Shown here one piece after another: positions 57,240-64,000 of a stretch of DNA of 64,000 bases. Position numbers and translations under genes: made by a program. The stretch lies in the NCBI GenBank assembly GCA_003342895.1, contig PTFA01000112.1:2087470-2151469 (forward strand), written 5' to 3'. Numbering within the stretch: position 1 is the first letter of the stretch; every line of letters starts with the position of its first letter. The notes under the pieces are model-generated. The model did not search any database. It was not told the DNA's origin and saw only the letters and a program-made list of their open reading frames with translations. This stretch comes from Casuarius casuarius (lineage: Eukaryota; Chordata; Aves; Casuariiformes; Casuariidae).

Positions 57240-57475
57240 GTAATGATATGTTACAGCTGCAGCGCACCTTTCAAACACACTATCTCAAAGAAGCTTGCAG
57301 GCATTAATCAACCCTTACAAAACCCACTGCAGGATAATTTTATAGATGAGGAAGCTGAGGAACAGAAGATTTAAGCGACTTGCCCAAGGTCAGACAGTGT
57401 CGGAGCTGGGAATAAAAATTCAGCTCCTTCAAATTGCTCTACCCATGTAAAGCAGTCTCTCCCTTTTGTTCCCAC
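57240..57475 (-). mobile_element. MIR/L3-type fragment (antisense core)
   Basis: tttatagatgaggaagctg, aggaacagaagatttaagc, gacttgcccaaggtcagac and ggagctgggaataaaaattc follow the reverse complement of the shared MIR/L2/L3 3' core (tacagatgaggaaactgagg, gacttgcccaaggtcac). The upstream part (cctttcaaacacactatctc) and downstream part (tgctctacccatgtaaagc) also fit. Whether it is MIR or L3 cannot be decided by eye. Confidence 0.75.
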
Positions 57476-57819
57476 ACTTGTACAGTCAAGTTCTCATTTT
57501 TACTGGGAGTAAACACGGTGTATCTTTTGCAATCTCAGTGTATTAACTAATTTATAACATGATTTGGGACTCATGAGTCTATATTAGCTGTAAATATTTC
57601 AATCAAATAATGCATTTGACTGTATGCTTCTCCTCCAGCTCCAGCTGACCTCCCAAGGGAACCACTATGTCCTTTTCCAAGGAACAATCTCTAGTGCCAA
57701 GAGAAAATGTGCACTAGAGGGTTGGCTGCTTTGTGCAGAAGATGCTCACAGATCTGTGGGGTGATCGCTTCCAACCCTATGTTCCACTTCTGCTAGTTAA
57801 ATCATGAGCTATAAAATCA

Positions 57820-57987
<168 letters not shown>

Positions 57988-58944
57988 CTACAAAAGAAAA
58001 AGAGATGCTTATGTCACAGGACAACTTGAACAATAATGGAGGTAGGTGCCAAGCTTGGCACATACAAAAATAGTACTGTGTCAAATGAGTGCCACAGTGA
58101 AAATATACACTAAATTTGCTTTCAAAATTTTTAAGAGCAAAGCCAAAACTTGGAAAATGTGCTCATCTGATAAATTTTCTTGATAATGCATTTTTCTTGA
58201 AAATAACTAACCAAGTGTGCCTTTAGAATTTGTGGAACTATTGTGGGAAGCATAGAGCATTCACCATTCTTAGAGGAATTGGAATAATTTGGTTTTGTGT
58301 TCATTTTTTTGGTTAACTTTGCGTTTTTCTGCCGTAATAAACAAATCAATCCTCTTTTGAAATGTGACCTGCTTTCACTTTCAAAGCAAAAAAAGAACCA
58401 CAAGATGCTGTATTACACACTAACTACAGGCAACATGCACACCACCTCGTAGTTGTGTGGGCTGGGTTAAATTTTGCTTAGGCCTCTCCTGAGCACATAC
58501 AGCAGTTTTACAAGTCCCAAAACATAGAGTTTTTGTGCTTTGGAGCAGTGGGGAGCACCAGGAAGAAACCACCAGTCTGACTTACTCCTGTGACCTGAGC
58601 AAAATCTTGTGAAAGAGCCATGCACTCCGGGCTGCTGCACTGTGAGAAGCACCAGCTGCAAAGATACTGCAGTGACCACTGACTGAGCAATCCCTGCGCA
58701 TTCTCCGCCATCCCAGGCACAGCGATACAGAGCCGCAGCCGCAGCAAAAATGCAGGAGACGAAGATCGTAAAAAAAGAAAAAAGCCCAAAGAAAATTTTC
58801 TATCTTAAAAAAATAAATAAATCGAGACCGAAAAAGAGCTTTAGGAATGAACAAATCAAAACACGACCCAACAATTCAAAACAAGCAAAAGAAGTGCAAG
58901 CAGAACCAGTAACAAAGACGCCACCTAGAAGCGTAAGCACTCAC
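57988..58944 (-). other. FBRSL1: FBRSL1 intron
   Basis: A GT..AG intron of 957 bp. A-rich on the plus strand at about 58770-58910. No repeat is recognised. Confidence 0.85.
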
Positions 58945-58995
58945 GTTGGAATGTCGAAAGTAAGGGTTGTCTAATTTGGGAGCGTACTTGTCAAA
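58945..58995 (-). CDS. FBRSL1: FBRSL1 51-nt exon (FDKYAPKLDNPYFRHSN)
   Basis: A seventeen-codon phase-0 exon with acceptor tttccag and donor gtgagt. AUTS2 counterpart: FDKYPTKVDPFYRHS. It is frame-preserving if skipped. Confidence 0.95.
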
Positions 58996-61219
58996 CTGGA
59001 AAGAAAAAGAGAAAAAAGGAAACAGGTGAGTTTGTTTTCTGTAGTACAGGACACAGCAGGCTTTCAACACAGACAAATAATCATGGCCCATCTGCACAGC
59101 ATTTAACACAGCAGAACTGACTGATTATTCCGCACTTGTTCATGAGGGAGCTAACTGATTTCCAAGAGCTACCCGAGGTGGAAAGCTCGAGGCCCCCAGC
59201 TTGTTCTGGGTGCTACGGAGCCTCGCCGCAGGCGCCTCCAGCTCTGCGGGCTCCACGTAAAGCAGGTCCCTCATTGCCCAGAGACCTGTACGGGAACTAG
59301 GGCACCGGGAAACCCAGTTCAGCTCCAGATCGAGATCTGGGATCTGCCTCTAAAGCACTCAACTAGATCACAGACTAGAAGGTGGGGAAAACCTTCCACA
59401 AGACCAGAGTTTCTACCACAGGGCAATGAATACCTGCTCCCCGTTTCCTGGGATCCTGGAAGAGGCAGAATCTGTTTTGGAAGGGGCTTAATGGCTTTAG
59501 ATGCACAAATCTCTCTTCCAAAAGAGAGTGCTCCCTAGAGAAAAGGTGACTGTTAACCTTTTCCTTTCAAGCATGGGGTTTTAACACCTTCACACATGCA
59601 GTCTGCGAGCCCTACTTATTTTTATCACCATTTGTCCTGTACCACCTTGGAAGCAAAACCAAAGCATGTATACGTTGCATTTTAGAACAATATGTATATT
59701 CTGCTGGGCAGGAAGGAGAGGGGAAGTGGGCAGGGAAAGGGAGTTCTAGGACCCCACCAAAAGCTGCTTGTTTGGCAAGTCAGCTGCTGTTCCACACTAC
59801 TCTATGTGCAGGAGAGTGGATTTGTAATTTCATTAATTACAGTTATTACTGGAGCCATGTCCCCTCCAGTGTAAATACCATAAATTACTAAACACATGCA
59901 GCTGTAAATTTCAACGCTCTTCTCTGGTGCTGGGATTAACAGACCTGATCTAGTGGAATATAAAACGACGTGAGCGGACTATAACAAAAGAGCTTTGCAA
60001 GCTGTTTTTGCTATGACGGCGGCCATCAACAGGGCACGGGTGGGATGGGAGGGAGCTCTTAGCGGCATCAGGTATCAGGATTCTTAAATAACACAGCAGG
60101 TTTCTGAGAAGAGTTTCAAGGTTGTTTTACACAGACCAAGAAAAGAGGGCAAGGTGTTTACACATAAGTACATTGAGCAAACACCTGGGGCTGAATTTCA
60201 GGCAGATGGCATTACTTTAATTGTTTTGCTGCTAAGCAGATTACAACCCAACAATGTCATCAGGCAATCAACAGTGGGAAAGAAAAGTGTTGAAATACTG
60301 TTTTCCTTGAGTTCTTGGTAGTTCTTCCCAAATGCTGCTTTTACTGTTACTCCCTGCTTTTGCTAGTCCTAGCAGAAAATGACTGTTTTTATGTTTTAGA
60401 TACAGTGTGAAACTGAGAAGGAAAAAAGCTGAATCTCGTTCTTTCAACCTAACAAAGTAATTGCCAGAAACGGGGAGAGAGCGCATTTTAAAGTACTGAC
60501 AAAATCCATTTGCGCCAGATCTCTAACAATTTTCTAACAGCTGCAGCAAAGCCCCATTGTGTTACAAGCAACTTCGATGAAAAAATGCTAAAGCTTATTA
60601 CACGGCCAGGAGGATGTCTCCCTCAAGAAGAACCAGCCACACACAAATTAGTGCCCGTTGATGTAATCAAATAATAAATGCCAAAATCAATACAGATTTG
60701 GGAATTAGGAGGGAGAGGGACAAAACTAATCAAACAGAACAGATGCTGTATTATGGCAAGAGCTCCAAGCAAGCAAGTATTATATGCCCCAGAAGAGACG
60801 AGTGGTGGTCCAGAAACCCATGTGGGGACTGCGTTTTGTCCCGGAGGCCACCAATTTTGTGGTGCCCTTGTTTGTGTGGTTTGGTGTGTCGTGGCACTGA
60901 GCTGGTGTGGCTCTGAGGAAGGGGTGACTGAAATACGCTGAAGGACACACAAAAGGGGGAACTAGAGGGGCTCAGGGGTCTCGTGGAGACGGTATCTGCT
61001 GCTCGGTAGCAGCGCAGGGGAACTTGGAGGCTCGATGTGGTGGCTCTGGATAGAAAGGGGGTCCCTGAGGAGCGCAGGGCCTGTCTCTCTGGGTCCTTGT
61101 CAAAGGACAAGGACCGAACGCCTGTCTGAAATGAAGAGGACTGCTTTTTGAGAGAGTGGGTTAGGCTTTTTGACCAGAGATGCTCTACTTATCCTCACAT
61201 TTTGGGCTGGGGTACGCAC
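58996..61219 (-). other. FBRSL1: FBRSL1 intron
   Basis: A GT..AG intron of about 2.2 kb, GC-richer at about 59160-59290 and 60930-61090. No repeat or RNA gene is recognised. The long minus-strand frame at 61100-61921 runs through from the upstream exon and is not coding below 61220. Confidence 0.8.
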
Positions 61220-61434
61220 CATGGGAGGTGCAGAGGGCGGCATGAGCGGCGTCTGGGGCAAGCTGGATGGAAAAGGAGTGAATGTGTGCTGGTGGGTGTG
61301 TTGGTGCTGATGCGTGTGTTGGTGCTGGTGAAACTCCGCTCTCAGCAGCGGCACCGGGCCAAGTGAGGCAGCGGCCCGGTCCGAACTCTGAACCAAAAAC
61401 CGGTTGTTCAGCTCTTGCCTGAGCAGTTCGTGAT
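61220..61434 (-). CDS. FBRSL1: FBRSL1 exon with HX repeat ([16 protein letters not shown])
   Basis: A 215-bp exon with acceptor ctctag after a CT-rich tract and donor gtgcgt. It completes a split Asp and reads [19 protein letters not shown], then a short linker, [36 protein letters not shown] and APPM. AUTS2 has LLRQELNTRFLAS, the same HX repeat and [22 protein letters not shown]. In AUTS2 this repeat region is linked to P300 recruitment, which may hold here too. The frame ends phase 0, matching the next exon. Confidence 0.95.
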
Positions 61435-61525
61435 CTAGAGGAGAGAGAGAGAGAAAAAAAAAAGACACAGAGGCCCGTGGGCCTGTGAGTTCCACAAAGA
61501 CGGAGGAGAAAGAGTCAATATTCAC
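61435..61525 (-). other. FBRSL1: FBRSL1 short intron (91 bp)
   Basis: The intron has donor gtgaat and a CT-repeat pyrimidine tract (ctctctctctcctctag) at the acceptor. It is among the shortest introns in the window. It has no stop in one phase, which gives a misleading continuous frame over both exons. Confidence 0.75.
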
Positions 61526-61686
61526 CTGGCATTCCCTGTTTCTGCAGGTCATGCTGTGGTGGTTTTCTACGTGAGGACTCATTGGTGGAGGTAAGAGAGA
61601 TGCCTGTGACAAAGTACCAATCAGAATCCCCGAATGAGGCTGGCAATACATGATTGGTTGGTTGAATGATATCAACAGGCTGGTAT
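61526..61686 (-). CDS. FBRSL1: FBRSL1 exon ([20 protein letters not shown])
   Basis: A 161-bp exon with acceptor ctttag and donor gtgaat. Only the phase giving [40 protein letters not shown] and [13 protein letters not shown] plus one base joins the next exon without an immediate stop, making G|AT = Asp before HELLRQEL. The long run-through frame reads a different phase here and would hit a stop after splicing. I do not recall this block's counterpart in AUTS2, so support comes from splice phase and position. The exon starts about 40 bases downstream of a CpG-rich patch. Confidence 0.68.
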
Positions 61687-61729
61687 CTAAAGACAAGAGA
61701 GAACACCATGAGTCATCACAGCAGAAAAC

Positions 61730-61900
61730 ATCGTGGGGCGTCCGCCAGCCCCCGCGAGCGCCCCCCGCCCGCGCCCCGCCGCGGCCCCGCCCCGCCCCAC
61801 TGCCCGGCCGTCTCTTCCGCCCCGGCCGGCCACCCTCGCCGGGAGGGCGGGCAGCACCGCCGTGAGTTTGCCTCTCTCTGGCCTCACGTGCCGGGTAGCC
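61730..61900 (-). promoter_or_regulatory. Intragenic CpG-rich patch with GC boxes (candidate internal promoter)
   Basis: A narrow, extremely GC- and CpG-rich island inside otherwise AT-rich intronic DNA. On the FBRSL1 strand it has overlapping Sp1-type boxes (GGGGCGGGGCGGGGC, about 61784-61798) and an E-box CACGTG (61885-61890). It ends about 40 bases before the exon at 61526-61686. AUTS2 is known to have an internal start giving a short C-terminal isoform, so a parallel internal promoter is plausible. No initiator or TATA is evident. Confidence 0.5.
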
Positions 61901-64000
61901 GGATCTTCCCCACGCTAGCACAAGGCTGAAAATGCTGGGAGCGCTCTAGAGGACTAGTGGCTCACTTCGAAATAAGCAATACTGACCTGTTTCCGTTGAG
62001 GTTTGGAAATTCAGAAGCGTATGTGTGCTGAAAATGTACTGTGAACCTAGCGCGTACATTATGCTTCAACACTTATATACTTAAAAGACAAAATTTTGAC
62101 AAGATCTACAATGCAATGAGGTAACAACGGATTTGGGTGGCTGGTAGCTACCTGCTCTGAGTGCCAGCATTTTTCAGTGCATTCCCATGCCACACACACA
62201 GTGACCAGGAATATCTATCCTACAAATTCTGAAGACTTTTTAACAAATAGCATTTTTTGAGATTTTGAGTTTAAATACTAAGCCATCCTTTCCTCGCTTT
62301 CTGTAATTGTCGTTTTTTGTTCCCTTCCAGGGGACATTTCCTCCTATGAGAAAACAAGGAGGAGGAAGCAGTGGGAAGGGGAGAAACACTGAACTGGTTC
62401 AGGATCTCAGGAAGGTTGCAACCACACAGAAACAAAATGCTCTAACATATGACAGAGGGCCTCTCCTTGGCTTCTGCCTCTTGTAGAACCAAATTAGGTC
62501 AAATTTAAATATTGTTTAGGATGGTGCAAGACACATACATGCAATTTTGTAATGATCTGGCTGAGAAGAATAGGAACAAATGTCCACTTTCCCAAGGAAT
62601 GCCTGCCGGTATCCATTAAATCCTTCTGTGATTTTGCCCAAGAACTCCCAATAGGAATCAGCATCCAACACGTTAGATGCTTTCTAAACTGAGAGCAACC
62701 TGGGTCACCAGATGTTGATGACATACATCCACACCTGACAGACCTATTTGCTACTGAACTTACACAAATCTCAAAGTTCCACCTTTCTCAGTTTAACACC
62801 CCTTTTAAACTGCAACAATGAATATAAAAGGGCAAAAGAATGCCTGCACTTCAAAGTTTTATTTCATACTGCACAAGCATTTCTTGCACTAACATTTTTT
62901 AGAGTAACATTAGAAATGTCCAAATGACTCCTTTTTTAGAAGTGAAATGGTTAAGATCTTTAAAAATAAGCACCCTGATCTGAAATTTCAAGGTCTCTAC
63001 TAGCACTTAGAAGTCTTCATCACACTGAAAGTCGCTTTCCAAAGCAAATTTGGGGTGCCTAAGTCATTTGCTTTTGAGTTACAAAAGGCTGCTAGGAGCA
63101 GGTATTGTGGACTGCCACAATCCATATAATAATTAGTACTAACACATGGACAGAAATGGTGAGCAAAAAGTACATATACTTGTGCATTAAAGCCTAAGGC
63201 GTTGAACCAAAAGGGTCTATAATGAATGTTTCTTGGAGCAAGCAAGCAAACAAAAAACAGATTGAAAGCACTTAGCACCAAAACCTAATATCTATAGAGA
63301 ATATGAGTANGGTTTCATCTATGTGTGTGCTTGTGCATGTGTTTACGCATTTAAATCTGGCATGACTTAAGGAAACTGAATCCTTCCGTTAGCATCAAGA
63401 TAATCCCCCCTTTTGTTTTTTTGGAGGGAGAGATAAAGTGAACAGTTATAATATCTCATATTCTGATATCCCATTTCTTTAAGATACTTGAAGTCAGGCT
63501 GATAGATCTGTAGCTGGCTCCAGCCCCTAACGCTGTACCATAAATCTGGCCTTTGTAAGGGAAAGGAAAAGGCCAGTAGATGTTTGGAGGAGCAGTGTGG
63601 CACCCGGAGGAGTGGTTCCTTCATAGCAAGGATGGGATTGCTGACCCAGCTGCAAGAGAAACTTTGGGCAATGTTAGCATGAGATCCCAGTTCTCGTGCC
63701 CACTGACGCCTCGTCCAATGGGTCAGGCCTTATACTCAAGTACATGTACTTGAACTCCCAAACACCACTGCTCTGTGTGCACACGTGATGAGCATGGAAG
63801 AAAAAAAAAATATTTTTGCTTTTGTTGCTAGGTACCCTCACATTCAGAGGACGAGACACAAAGATCGGTGTATTGCCTGTGTGTCATACATACGAGCCAG
63901 CCTTCGTGTCCCTGAGCAGAGCGCAGCAGGCCATAGGAGGGTTGCAAGCTTTAGGTTTCCAAAGGAAGAGATGCCACCAAAAGTACATTCTTGTTATTCA
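61901..64000 (-). other. FBRSL1: FBRSL1 upstream intron (partial)
   Basis: AT-rich sequence to the right edge. I found no further AUTS2-family exon. It holds one undetermined base at 63310. Open frames, for example 63367-63624 minus, have no recognisable content. The 5' exons of FBRSL1 must lie beyond the window. Confidence 0.65.
63310..63310. other. Single undetermined base
   Basis: One N within intronic sequence, with no coding effect. Confidence 0.99.

Noticed and set aside
61100..61921. 273-codon minus-strand frame as a single exon
   Set aside because: It starts at a non-ATG codon and contains the 91-bp intron. Only 61220-61434 is coding in this frame, and the upstream exon uses another phase.

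Overview
This is a vertebrate nuclear window, most likely from a bird. It has intron-rich genes with consensus GT..AG splice sites, GC-rich CpG-island-like blocks alternating with AT-rich stretches (microchromosome-like), few young repeats, and interspersed repeats that are mainly decayed CR1, MIR/L3-type and hAT-type copies. I cannot name the species. There are no operons, phage, CRISPR arrays or bacterial features. Nearly all open frames outside the two genes look like chance or shadow frames.

Two protein-coding genes are supported, both on the minus strand. (1) The 5' end of CHFR, a mitotic-checkpoint E3 ubiquitin ligase, lies at the left edge. Coding exon 1 (2945-3077) and exon 2 (852-951) encode the start of its FHA domain, and a CpG-island promoter with an assembly gap lies at about 2720-3880. 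The rest of the gene is off the left edge. (2) The 3' two-thirds of FBRSL1 (fibrosin-like 1, a paralogue of AUTS2) fills about 38.95-61.7 kb. Twelve coding exons could be placed to the base and join in phase into one open frame of about 821 codons ending at 40669. They are followed by a roughly 1.7-kb AT-rich 3' UTR. The 5' exons lie beyond the right edge. I chose FBRSL1 over AUTS2 because the protein is a diverged relative of AUTS2 along its whole length and sits next to CHFR, as in the human 12q24.33 neighbourhood.

The roughly 35 kb between the genes (3.9-38.9 kb) shows no gene I recognise. It holds CpG-rich blocks, a C-rich minisatellite with a 22-C run, and other small tandem repeats. It also holds decayed transposons: a 199-bp hAT-like element with a perfect 8-bp target duplication, a CR1 reverse-transcriptase fossil and palindromic MITE-like pieces. 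Several AT-rich islands have dense GATA or homeodomain-type motifs and look like candidate conserved regulatory elements.

No new biological system is evident. The points most worth a second look are the CpG/GC-box patch touching an internal FBRSL1 exon (a possible intragenic promoter), the direct FBRSL1-CHFR adjacency in one orientation, the 30-nt FBRSL1 microexon, and the motif-rich non-coding islands.
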